This document shows, in pieces, positions 28,301 through 35,661 of a stretch of 36,013 nt of DNA (position 1 is the stretch's first letter; each line of letters opens with the position of its first letter). Both the position numbers and the translations under genes were made by a program. This DNA is from an uncultured Bacilli bacterium (GTDB lineage Bacteria; Bacillota_I; Bacilli_A; RFN20; CAG-631), in the NCBI GenBank assembly GCA_934202505.1, contig CAKPXW010000004.1, forward strand, positions 1 through 36,013, written 5' to 3'. The notes below the pieces were generated by a model. The model was not told where the DNA came from. It worked only from the letters and a program-made list of their open reading frames with translations, and ran no database searches.

Positions 28301-29482
28301 AAAGATGAAAATGAAAATATTTTAATTAATGGTACAAAACTATTAGCAAACAATATCGATGAAGATACTATTGTCATAGTTCTTGCTTCAAGTAAATATT
28401 CATTACCTGTTGAATTTACATTAACAATAAAAAATATGTCTTTAATATGCAATGGAGAAAATTCAATTACTTTCGATTTTATTAAAGGAGAAAGCAAAGA
28501 AGAAGATTATACAAAACCACATAATATTAAAGTTGTTTATGAAAATGGAACAGAATATGAAGGGAATGTCATTATTAAATCTTCAAATGAAAATATCGCA
28601 ATAGTAGTTGGTGAAAATGTAATTGCTATGGGAGATGGTAATACCACAATTACCGTTGAAGCACTTGGAGTTGTAATTAAAGAAATTAGCATTAACTCGG
28701 TTATGTATAATCCAATTAAAACTAAAGATGAATTTTTAGCTATTGGAACAAATGCTCAAACTATGTCTAAAAAATATAAACTTATGAATGATATTGATTT
28801 TGAAAATAGTGAAATCCAAACATTTTCATCTTATGCATCAAGAAATACGATAACTTGGAAAGGAATATTCGATGGGCAAGGTTATAGTTTGAAAAACTTT
28901 ATAGTCACAAAAGCTACAAATCCTGCAAGTTACGATGCTGGAATATTTGGATATATGTCTAAAGATTCCATCATTAAAAACACAAACTTTATTAATGCTA
29001 CTATTTCTAATAGAGGTTCAGTTATAGCTGCTTGGGTTGAAGGTGTTGTTGAAAATTGTTTCGTAGAAATAAATTATAGTGAAATATCAGGAGAAACAAA
29101 TGCTAATAATCCATCAGGTGGAGCTGTTGCTAAAATTGCGACTGGTGGTATAGTTCAAAATATTGTTGTTAAAATGGATTATGCTGCAAGTATTACTAAT
29201 TTTACATATACAGGAGGAATTGCCTCATTAATAATGGCTAAAGATGGATATTTAAAAAATAGCATTTTAATTTGTGAAAATCCAAATGCCAATAAAGTTT
29301 TATTTAAAAATGGAGTTTCTACAGAAGATGCAAATACAGAAAATATTTATCAATATTTAAATCTTACTGAATTAGTTGAGGATACTTTAGCAAATACAAC
29401 TGCTTTAAAACAAGTAGGGTTTGAATTTACGAATACTACAATTACTCATAATGGAGTAGTTGTGTATACTACGAATATATGA
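25307..29482 (+). CDS. 1391-residue lipoprotein: Big2 domains and GLUG-like beta-helices
   Basis: The start is ATG 25307 with AAAAGGAGA at 25295-25302; an in-frame TTG at 25205 lies inside the previous gene. The lipobox is LFSC (Cys23), then a Ser/Asn-rich linker. Two Big2 Ig-like domains follow (for example SIASIDENGNVIALKEGNTTITI and DIASVSDDGLISALKEGETTIKV). Three beta-helix modules then carry GLUG-like turns such as FDGQGYSL, GLVKNVNFINV and GTIENCFVE. Module 1 is at about 26249-26930, module 2 at 27451-28200 and module 3 at 28727-29370, joined by Big2-like linkers. The tail TNTTITHNGVVVYT is shared with the paralogue at 30041. It is probably a rod-like surface adhesin or glycan-binding protein. 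No catalytic site was recognised. Confidence 0.85.
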   Translation: MKKGRNLIILSLGLLLSFNLFSCKSNNDSTSNVTESNESTSSSNESSNSSVVSDVYNLEVLKSKIELLVGEEEKIEVILTKNGTQITEGISFEIANKSIASIDENGNVIALKEGNTTITIKAFDQIKTVEVTILAPEIFLLLDKDNLKLNVNETYKLTPSVNYGKLPELIYTSLNEDIASVSDDGLISALKEGETTIKVSASESLYATCQVVVSNTYELIFPEIIQKEWYVGDTIDVNAIVKVNGITTQEGIVVEVDNTKATVNDNKITLLDDGVISIDVSYAKSNEKITQTITAFNKVSTIEDYNNIKNDLNGFYKLANDIDFNNTRVETIAHYADGYQSENNGFSGIFDGQGYSLMNMSYGYQGKTFANCAAFGLIAKNGLVKNVNFINVTLDNRISGSVATINYGTIENCFVECNITYNTTSEANNPLGGIASKNNGTIKNSVSIVNILVENNINVGAIVGRNFATGTITNCYSLAIVGVTESAKPTNNPTTSEAGTITNSESFEELSLLNEKVKNLSGMWNVKDGKYPHLNDVDYNINIDKLEYNTYPGYDVSLEGIDSKTSYSLKIKDSIEGVSFEDNKVIISKNVPVNSKIIVIVANNYGGEDQEITINVNEPLVTVEGPEQISFNLNNKTSSLEDYRKLNGLTFKKGNQEYDGQYSLVSSDETIFEIDGNYVVAKNPGSATLSVIIDETVVYTMPIHVHITYVIQTTEEFLSIGTNSKTMSYDYVLDNDLDFKGAQIKAFSSYWSNETQSLAFSGTFDGQNHTISNFMPMYNATFHKDGKSDRDISIFGYLTKDAVVKNVNFVKVKLSDRSSVISSFSYGTIENVYIEASYIKYGGINRTATNPGGVIVSKMMNGVIKNCIVSLDVASDASIYAIDNTTICVGSFVGAANGGQIIDSYSICQDDRLGFYSINNSSCTLTNASKYANIEEFYNNANLESFASCWNFDATHQLYPSIKGIALNIITDSEYVYNGIAFDLSVMVNSLADIQFSLKDENENILINGTKLLANNIDEDTIVIVLASSKYSLPVEFTLTIKNMSLICNGENSITFDFIKGESKEEDYTKPHNIKVVYENGTEYEGNVIIKSSNENIAIVVGENVIAMGDGNTTITVEALGVVIKEISINSVMYNPIKTKDEFLAIGTNAQTMSKKYKLMNDIDFENSEIQTFSSYASRNTITWKGIFDGQGYSLKNFIVTKATNPASYDAGIFGYMSKDSIIKNTNFINATISNRGSVIAAWVEGVVENCFVEINYSEISGETNANNPSGGAVAKIATGGIVQNIVVKMDYAASITNFTYTGGIASLIMAKDGYLKNSILICENPNANKVLFKNGVSTEDANTENIYQYLNLTELVEDTLANTTALKQVGFEFTNTTITHNGVVVYTTNI
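26249..26930 (+). repeat. Beta-helix module type 1, copy in 1391-residue protein
   Basis: It encodes the segment from YKLANDIDF to KYPHLNDVDY. It is the partner of 32138-32760 in the 947-residue protein. Both share near-identical DNA stretches such as TCTGGAATATTTGATGGGCA and the end motif VTESAKPTN. Confidence 0.8.
27451..28200 (+). repeat. Beta-helix module type 2, copy in 1391-residue protein
   Basis: It encodes the segment from EEFLSIGTNSKTMS to YPSIKGI and is the partner of 30865-31620. The segment YNATFHKDGKSDRDISIFG is identical in both proteins and nearly identical in DNA, as is ICVGSFVGAANGG. Confidence 0.82.
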
Positions 29483-29880
29483 AAAAGAAATTAAACATAT
29501 TATGGACACTTTTAGTAGTGTGTAGTTGTAACAAAGTAGAAAATGGTCACAGTAATTCAAGTAAGGAAACTATAAGTGAAACTTCTAATTATTGCAATGT
29601 TTATGGCTATGTTAAAGATGATAAATTAAATGGAATTGAAAAAGTCGAAGTTTATTTGCAAGATAATGAACAAAAACTGTCTTATACAGCTATAACAAAT
29701 AATGAAGGGTATTATTTATTTAAGGATGTTTTTATGGGAAATTATTATCTTAAAGCAAGTTATACAGAACTTGAACTTTACGATAATTATATTTCTAATA
29801 CCATTAATATTAAAAATGATTTTAGGGTAGAAGATATCATATTAAAAAATAAAAATATAGATTGGGGAAAACTTCAATAA
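29479..29880 (+). CDS. Small lipoprotein with carboxypeptidase-regulatory-like domain
   Basis: The protein has 133 residues. It starts in an ATGA overlap with the large beta-helix gene, so translation is coupled. The signal peptide ends in VVCSC with probable lipid Cys17. Residues 38-125 resemble a single transthyretin-like/carboxypeptidase regulatory (CNA_B-like) beta-sandwich: NVYGYVKDDKLNGIEKVEVYL, AITNNEGYYLFKDVFMGNYYL, ending in FRVEDIILKNKN. Such domains act as structural spacers or carbohydrate-binding folds on the cell surface. Its place between the two large beta-helix proteins suggests an accessory part of the same surface assembly. Function is inferred only. Confidence 0.82.
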   Translation: MKKKLNILWTLLVVCSCNKVENGHSNSSKETISETSNYCNVYGYVKDDKLNGIEKVEVYLQDNEQKLSYTAITNNEGYYLFKDVFMGNYYLKASYTELELYDNYISNTINIKNDFRVEDIILKNKNIDWGKLQ

Positions 29881-29894
29881 AAGGAGATAAAAAA

Positions 29895-30029
29895 ATGAAT
29901 AAAAAAGAATATGAAAAACCTGAAATATCAATTATTGAATTATCAGTAAATGATGCAATTTGTGTTTCTGACGTTGTTAAATCAAATGATTTTAAAGATT
30001 TATTTGGCAAACCTGATGAAGAATTATAG
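29895..30029 (+). CDS. 44-residue peptide with KPEISIIEL motif
   Basis: This is a short gene with a strong ribosome site (AAAAGGAGA, 29879-29887, eight bases before the ATG). Its stop TAG merges with the ribosome site of the next gene. The peptide starts MNKKEYEKPEISIIELSVND, contains one Cys (Cys23) and ends in an acidic tail KPDEEL. There is no signal peptide or membrane helix. The layout (charged start, KPEIxIIEL, Asp, short variable tail) recalls short peptides of unknown role that I remember from gut Firmicutes and Bacteroidota, some with a DVITTSG segment at the place where this one reads DAICVSD. No peptide maturase, protease or exporter gene is next to it. It could be a RiPP-like precursor, a regulator or a co-translational leader. 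The coding call rests on initiation signals and tight operon spacing. Confidence 0.75.
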   Translation: MNKKEYEKPEISIIELSVNDAICVSDVVKSNDFKDLFGKPDEEL

Positions 30030-30040
30030 GAGAAAAAAAT

Positions 30041-32884
30041 ATGAAAAAATTAATAAAAATATTGTCACTATCTTCTTTATTACTTACGGGTTATTCAACT
30101 TGTAAACAAGAAAGAAAAATTGCTTTTGAAGAGTTCAACAAAGATATTTTAAGTCAAGCAATAAATGTGCCAACAAAACAAATAAAAAAAGTAAATTCTA
30201 ATGGTGATAGTCAAATTGTTGACCATTCAAAAATTTTCTATCAAACAGGTGCAGATGAAAATGCAAAATACTTGAGATTTGCTACAGCAATAGATGGAAG
30301 CAAAGAATTAAATTCTATAACTTACACAAGAACTTTATCAACATTTGATGAAGAAAGTGTTCCTGCTACAAAAATTGTTAATGTTGATACAATTTATAAA
30401 GGAATACAATCAGGCAATGAGATAAATTATTATAATCCAACAACTAAACAATTAACAACTGATGTAAATGAATTAGGAGATTATTATTTTGCTTGTTACA
30501 CAATTAAGTTTAGTAAAGATACTTATAAAGATAGTGATATAACTATATCATTAGCTATAAATGGTATTGAAGATAGTACAACAATAACAACTAAATTATG
30601 GGATAACATTGAAGAATATAAGCTAATATTCGATTCTTTTACTAATACAGAATATTTTGTTGGTGAAACACTTAATTTAAATGCTTATGGAATGAAAAAT
30701 GGTAAGAAAAATGATGATCCAATCGAATATACAATTTCTAATGCTACACTTGATAATAATAAAGTGGTTTTAAATAAATCAGGAAATATTTCTATTAAAG
30801 CAACATATCAAGGACAAAGCATTACACAAAACATTAAAGTATTTAATAAAGTTTCAACAACTAGTGATTTTTTAGCCATTGGAAATGATATTAATTCTAT
30901 GAAAGAATATTATAAATTAGTTAATAATATTGATTTTAAAGGACAAACAATTAAGGCATTTTCATCATATCATTCAAATTTAAATACTAAGCTTGCCTTT
31001 TATGGAATATTTGATGGACAAGGTTATACAGTTGCTAATTTTACTCCTATGTATAATGCTACTTTCCATAAAGATGGAAAAAGTGATCGTGATATAAGTA
31101 TTTTTGGTTTACTTAACGGTAATGCTATTGTTAAAAATACTAATTTTATCGGAGTTAAAATGTTTGATAGATCATCTGTAATTTCCTCTTTGAATTATGG
31201 AACTATCGAAAATTGTTATGTTGAAGCAACATATATTTATAATGCTGGAATTAATAGAAATGCTACCAATCCTGCGGGAGTAATTGTATCAAAAATGGCC
31301 AATGGTAGTATTTCAAATTGTATAACAAAGTTTACAGTTGCAGAAAATGCTAGTATTTATGCAACAGATAATAAAACAATTTGTGTTGGAAGTTTTGTAG
31401 GAGCTGCCAATGGTGGAAAAATAACAAACTGTTATGCAATATGTGCAGATGAAAGATTAAATTTCTATTCTGTAAAAGGTAATTCTAGTACATTAACAAA
31501 TGTTCAAAAAGTAGCTAATGTTGGTGAATTTTACGAAACTGTAGATACAACAACATTTGATAAAATTTGGTCATTTGATAATGAAAATAAAAACTTACCA
31601 CATCTTGGAAATATAAATATGGTAGTTGCAGAAAGTGCTACAGCATATAATAATAATTCATTTGATTTATCAACTTTAATTACTTCAAGTTTATCTACTA
31701 TAAGTTTTACTTTAAAAGATGAAACTGAAAATGTTTCAATAGTTGGAAATGAATTAAAAATAGGTGCAGTAGTAGCAGGAACACAAATAAAAGTATTAGC
31801 CTATGATGGATATAATGAAAAAGAAATCACTATTGTTGTAAAAAATTTAGGACTTACTTGTACTAGTGAAGATCAAATAGAATTTGACCTAATTAAAGAA
31901 GTTAATGAAGAAGCAGAATTTTCTAAACCACATAATGTTAAAGTGCTTTTAGAAGATGGAACTGAATATGAAGGAAATGTAACTATTAAATCATCTAATG
32001 AAAATGTGGCTATTGTTGTCGGAAATAATATCAGGGCTACAGGAAGTGGAAAAGCAATAATATCTGTTGAAGCATTAGGTATTTCTTTAAAAGAAATAGT
32101 TGTTAATTCTATAATTTCCACTCCAATTAGAAATGTAGATGAATATTTAAAAATTAGAACAAATGCTACAACATTATCAGATAATTATAAACTAATGAAT
32201 GATATTGACTTTGAAAATCAAAGAATAAATACCAATGCTCATTATAGTGAAGGATATACAAATGCAAGTAAAGGTTTTTCTGGAATATTTGATGGGCAAG
32301 GGTATAGTTTGAAAAATATGTCTTTTGGTTATCAAGGTAAAACATCGGCAAATTGTGGCGCTTTTGGTACAGTTGCTACAAAAGGAGTTATAAAGAATGT
32401 TAACTTTATTAATGCTTTAATTGATAATCGTATTTCTGGAGTTATTGCCGTTATGAACTATGGAACTATTTCTAATTGTTTTGTAGATTGTACAAATTCC
32501 TATAATACAACAACTGATGCTAATAATCCGATGGGAGCAATTGTCTCTAAAAATTATGGAACAATTGAAAGTTGTGTGGCACATCTTGTTATTAGTGCTA
32601 AAAATAATGTTAATATTGGGGCAATTGTCGGTAGAAATTATGATGCTGGTATTATTAATAATTGTTTAGCAATTGCTGATGTTGAAGTTACAGAAAGTGC
32701 AAAGCCAACAAATACACCTACTAGTTCTAGTGCAGGGAAAATAAGTAATGCTAAAGCCTTTAAAACGTTAAATTTACTATTAGAAGACACTACAATAAAT
32801 AAAGAATTATTAGAATATTTTACATTCACAAGTACAACAATTATGCATAATGGAAAAGTTGTATACACACTAGAAACAAACTAA
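30041..32884 (+). CDS. 947-residue beta-helix surface protein, paralogue of 25307 gene
   Basis: The start at 30041 follows TAGGAG at 30027-30032. The signal peptide ends in GYSTC (Cys21); Thr before the Cys is unusual for a lipobox, so lipidation is likely but not certain. Residues 25-270 are a polar N-terminal region ending in a Big2-like domain. A type 2 beta-helix module (about 30865-31620), a Big2-like linker (GTEYEGNVTIKSSNENVAIVV) and a type 1 module (about 32138-32760) follow, and the tail TSTTIMHNGKVVYT matches the other protein. Its module order is 2-linker-1, while the paralogue has 1-2-linker-3. It is a probable surface rod or adhesin serving the same glycan system. The gene ends inside the 54-bp inverted-repeat element. 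Confidence 0.85.
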   Translation: MKKLIKILSLSSLLLTGYSTCKQERKIAFEEFNKDILSQAINVPTKQIKKVNSNGDSQIVDHSKIFYQTGADENAKYLRFATAIDGSKELNSITYTRTLSTFDEESVPATKIVNVDTIYKGIQSGNEINYYNPTTKQLTTDVNELGDYYFACYTIKFSKDTYKDSDITISLAINGIEDSTTITTKLWDNIEEYKLIFDSFTNTEYFVGETLNLNAYGMKNGKKNDDPIEYTISNATLDNNKVVLNKSGNISIKATYQGQSITQNIKVFNKVSTTSDFLAIGNDINSMKEYYKLVNNIDFKGQTIKAFSSYHSNLNTKLAFYGIFDGQGYTVANFTPMYNATFHKDGKSDRDISIFGLLNGNAIVKNTNFIGVKMFDRSSVISSLNYGTIENCYVEATYIYNAGINRNATNPAGVIVSKMANGSISNCITKFTVAENASIYATDNKTICVGSFVGAANGGKITNCYAICADERLNFYSVKGNSSTLTNVQKVANVGEFYETVDTTTFDKIWSFDNENKNLPHLGNINMVVAESATAYNNNSFDLSTLITSSLSTISFTLKDETENVSIVGNELKIGAVVAGTQIKVLAYDGYNEKEITIVVKNLGLTCTSEDQIEFDLIKEVNEEAEFSKPHNVKVLLEDGTEYEGNVTIKSSNENVAIVVGNNIRATGSGKAIISVEALGISLKEIVVNSIISTPIRNVDEYLKIRTNATTLSDNYKLMNDIDFENQRINTNAHYSEGYTNASKGFSGIFDGQGYSLKNMSFGYQGKTSANCGAFGTVATKGVIKNVNFINALIDNRISGVIAVMNYGTISNCFVDCTNSYNTTTDANNPMGAIVSKNYGTIESCVAHLVISAKNNVNIGAIVGRNYDAGIINNCLAIADVEVTESAKPTNTPTSSSAGKISNAKAFKTLNLLLEDTTINKELLEYFTFTSTTIMHNGKVVYTLETN
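30865..31620 (+). repeat. Beta-helix module type 2, copy in 947-residue protein
   Basis: It is the partner of 27451-28200. It runs from DFLAIGNDINSM to LPHLGNINM and shares YNATFHKDGKSDRDISIFG without change. Confidence 0.82.
32138..32760 (+). repeat. Beta-helix module type 1, copy in 947-residue protein
   Basis: It is the partner of 26249-26930. It runs from DEYLKIRTNATTLS to the VTESAKPTN end. Its first part (YKLMNDIDFEN) is closer to module 3 of the longer protein, so the segment may be a mosaic. Confidence 0.78.
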
Positions 32885-32928
32885 TTGATTAATATTTATC
32901 CAATCAATTAGTTTGTTGGATAAATATT
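32875..32928 (+). promoter_or_regulatory. 54-bp A-B-A'-B' inverted-repeat RNA/DNA element
   Basis: Arm A (32875-32890, 16 bases) is perfectly complementary to A' (32902-32917). B (32891-32901, 11 bases) is perfectly complementary to B' (32918-32928). The four parts touch without spacers. Two exclusive hairpins are possible: A-A' with loop B, or B+AA paired with TT+B' (13 bp, 32891-32903 with 32916-32928). Arm A contains the stop codon of the upstream gene, and the ribosome site of the GH20 gene begins six bases after B'. There is no T-run, so a simple terminator is unlikely. It may be a processing, stability or translation switch between secreted and cytoplasmic genes. Confidence 0.75.
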
Positions 32929-32945
32929 ATTGCTGGAGGAGAAAA

Positions 32946-34802
32946 ATGAACGTTATTACGCAAAATGAAAAAATTTTAAAAGGCATCGATACTTTAAAAA
33001 AAGAAAAAACATTTAAATTATTTAAAGAAGATATTACTCTTAATTTACATAGACATTATATTAATAAACTAATTATTAAGCGAAATAAACAAAATATTGA
33101 TATATATTATTTTAAAGAAAACACTATTTTTAATGCTTTATTTGAAATAGAAGCAAACATTTCAAATGATAATTTTGAATTAGAATTAAGTAGTAATATA
33201 AATGATTTAGGTGTTATGATAGATTGTGCAAGAAATGGCGCAATGAACGTTCAAGCAATAAAACGATTTATTATAAATTTAGCATTAATAGGATATGATT
33301 CATTACAATTATATATAGAAGATGTAATTAATATAAAAGAAGAAAAAATGCTTGGATATATGCGAGGAGCATATACAATTGATGAATTAAAAAGCATTGA
33401 TGACTTTGCCTCAATGTTTGGAATTGAAATGATACCATGTATTCAAACATTAGCCCATTATAATCAAATCTTTAGATACCCAGAATATATGGCAATTAAT
33501 GATATTGATGATATTTTATTAATAGATGATGAGAGAACTTATGAACTGCTAGAAAATGTTTTTAAAACTGTTAGAAAATGTTTTAAATCCAATAGAATAA
33601 ATATTAATATGGATGAAGCAATGCATTTTGGAAGAGGAAAATATTTCGATAAACATGGATTAAAAGATAATTATGAACTTTTATTAAAGCATAAAGATAG
33701 AGTAATCAATATTGCTAAAAAATATAACTATGAGGCTTCAATGTGGTCAGATATGTATTTTAGAAAATATTATAATAATCAATATTATGTGTTAGATGGA
33801 GATATCGATTTCAAGAATTTATATGTAGACAATGTTAATTTAATTTTTTGGGATTATTATCATACAGACATTAATATTTATAATAATATGTTTAGATTAC
33901 ACAAAAAAATTAATAATAATGTAGCTTTTGCTGGTGGAATTTGGACTTGGAGAGGCTTTATTCCACATCTTCATTTTACAGAAAATTCTATGAAAGTAGC
34001 GATAAAATCTTGTAAGAAAAATAATATTAAAAACATATTTTTTACAATGTGGGGAGACAATGGAAATGAATGTTTAAGAAATTATTCTTTAGGCTCTTTA
34101 ATTATGCTACAAGAACTAGTTCAAAAAGATAAGATATCAAGAAAAATAGTTAATAATAAATGCCAAACACTCTTAGGGTATTCTTATAATGAATGGTTAT
34201 ATTTAGATCATCCAAATTTTATTGATATTAACGATGCTAAAAGCTATAATTCAAATCCATCAAAGTATTTATTATATATGGATCCATTATTATCTCAATA
34301 TGATGAATATATATATGATGACTATGAAAACTTTTATAAAAGACTTGCTAAACATTATCAAACATTATCAAGAAAAGATAGTGAATATGCTTATTTATTT
34401 AAAAATAATGCTTTACTTTGTAAAGTATTAGCTTATAAAGCAACATTAAATACTATGTTAAAAAAAGCTTATGATAATAAAGATAGGGTATTGTTACAAA
34501 AGTGTTATACTAATGCATCTCTTGCTTATCAACATGTCTTGAAATTCCATAAAAATTATCAAAAATTATGGGAAAATGAAAATAAAATGGCTGGATATGA
34601 AGTAATAGATATTCGACTTGCAGGAGTAGAAGCTAGATTAAATTATGCAAAGCAAATTATCCAAAGAATCATAAATAATCCTAATATAATAATTGAAGAA
34701 TTAGAATACGAAAGGAAATCAGCAAGTAATATTTATAAAACAAAAAACAATGAAATATTGCAAACAACATATGTAAATATTTCTACAACGAATAGGATGT
34801 GA
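32946..34802 (+). CDS. GH20 family exo-beta-N-acetylhexosaminidase (GH20C-like), cytoplasmic
   Basis: The protein has 618 residues from ATG 32946 behind CTGGAGGAG; an in-frame TTG at 32913 lies in the hairpin element and is rejected. There is no signal peptide. After an N-terminal beta domain (1-85) the GH20 barrel starts at LGVMIDCARNGAM. It shows LYIEDV, MRGAYTIDELKSIDDFASMFGIEMIPCIQTLAHYNQIFRYPEY, and MDEAMHFGRGKY with the catalytic pair Asp223-Glu224 used in substrate-assisted hydrolysis, then SMWSDMYFRK and GGIWTWRG. The layout resembles intracellular GH20C enzymes of streptococci, which release terminal beta-GlcNAc or beta-GalNAc. It would degrade oligosaccharides brought in by the ABC system. 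The C-terminal 150 residues are helical. Confidence 0.9.
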   Translation: MNVITQNEKILKGIDTLKKEKTFKLFKEDITLNLHRHYINKLIIKRNKQNIDIYYFKENTIFNALFEIEANISNDNFELELSSNINDLGVMIDCARNGAMNVQAIKRFIINLALIGYDSLQLYIEDVINIKEEKMLGYMRGAYTIDELKSIDDFASMFGIEMIPCIQTLAHYNQIFRYPEYMAINDIDDILLIDDERTYELLENVFKTVRKCFKSNRININMDEAMHFGRGKYFDKHGLKDNYELLLKHKDRVINIAKKYNYEASMWSDMYFRKYYNNQYYVLDGDIDFKNLYVDNVNLIFWDYYHTDINIYNNMFRLHKKINNNVAFAGGIWTWRGFIPHLHFTENSMKVAIKSCKKNNIKNIFFTMWGDNGNECLRNYSLGSLIMLQELVQKDKISRKIVNNKCQTLLGYSYNEWLYLDHPNFIDINDAKSYNSNPSKYLLYMDPLLSQYDEYIYDDYENFYKRLAKHYQTLSRKDSEYAYLFKNNALLCKVLAYKATLNTMLKKAYDNKDRVLLQKCYTNASLAYQHVLKFHKNYQKLWENENKMAGYEVIDIRLAGVEARLNYAKQIIQRIINNPNIIIEELEYERKSASNIYKTKNNEILQTTYVNISTTNRM

Positions 34803-34806
34803 TAAC

Positions 34807-35661
34807 ATGGAAAAATATGGAATAGGTTTTTGGGGTTTATCAACACTTGCAAATGATGATTTTTCTAGAATAGATATAGCAAAAAGATTAGGCTTTAATA
34901 GTATTGATGTCGATTTAACTAAGATAAAAGAGGACTTAAGTGATATTAAATTAAAAGAATACTATAATAAAATATATAATTATGGCAAAGAAAATGGCAT
35001 TGAATTTTCCCAAACACACGCTCCATATACATCATTTCCAAATTATATATTATCTAAGTATTTTAAATCGATAGTTCGTTCTATAAAAATAACTTCATAT
35101 TTACATTGTAAATATATGGTGTTGCATCCACAAATATTTGATCAAGTAAATTACAATACAAATTTTGATGATAAAGAGTTAGAATTTAATATAGAGTTTA
35201 TAAAAAAGTTGATACCTTATTTAAAAAAATATAATGTCAAATTATGTGTTGAAAATGTTTATGATTGGGATAAAAGTGTTAATCCCAAAAAGATTCGTTT
35301 AGTTTATTATTCTTATCCGGAAAATTTAAGAAAATTAATCGATAAAATAAATTCTCCATATGTTGGAATATGTTTAGATACAGGACATATGAATCTTGCA
35401 AAAGTATTACAATCTAAAGCAATTGAAATCTTTAATGACAAATTATTTGTATTACATATTCATGATAATTATGGAGTCAAAGATGATCATTTTAGAATTA
35501 ATGAAGGAAACATTAACTGGCAAGATTTCTTTAATAGTTTGAAAAAAATAAATTATGCAGGAGTGTTTAATCTTGAAATAAAGCCCTTGTCAACAGAAAT
35601 TGATTTTTATCAAAAGGCAATTGATGATTTAAAACTAAAGGTACAAAAATATTATGATTAA
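34807..35661 (+). CDS. Sugar phosphate isomerase/epimerase-like TIM barrel
   Basis: This 284-residue cytoplasmic protein is of the xylose isomerase-like (AP endonuclease 2) fold. Visible metal-site and core motifs are GIGFWGLSTL at the start, QTHAPYTSF, YMVLHPQIF, KLCVENVYDW with the metal-binding Glu, GICLDTGHMNLAKV with Asp and His, VLHIHDNYG, and FNLEIKP with the final Glu. The family isomerises or epimerises keto and aldo sugars or related compounds with a divalent metal. The start lies four bases after the GH20 stop. It overlaps the next gene by eight bases, so it probably acts in the same pathway on a released sugar. The exact substrate is unknown. Confidence 0.88.
   Translation: MEKYGIGFWGLSTLANDDFSRIDIAKRLGFNSIDVDLTKIKEDLSDIKLKEYYNKIYNYGKENGIEFSQTHAPYTSFPNYILSKYFKSIVRSIKITSYLHCKYMVLHPQIFDQVNYNTNFDDKELEFNIEFIKKLIPYLKKYNVKLCVENVYDWDKSVNPKKIRLVYYSYPENLRKLIDKINSPYVGICLDTGHMNLAKVLQSKAIEIFNDKLFVLHIHDNYGVKDDHFRINEGNINWQDFFNSLKKINYAGVFNLEIKPLSTEIDFYQKAIDDLKLKVQKYYD

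Noticed and set aside
25307..32884. Repeated modules as a mobile element
   Set aside because: The repeats lie inside reading frames and encode protein modules; no terminal repeats or transposase were seen.
32875..32928. Inverted repeats as a plain rho-independent terminator
   Set aside because: No T-run follows either hairpin, and the downstream gene has a strong ribosome site with no new promoter seen.
32913..32945. N-terminal extension of the GH20 protein from a TTG
   Set aside because: It lies within the inverted-repeat element; GGAGGAG points to ATG 32946.
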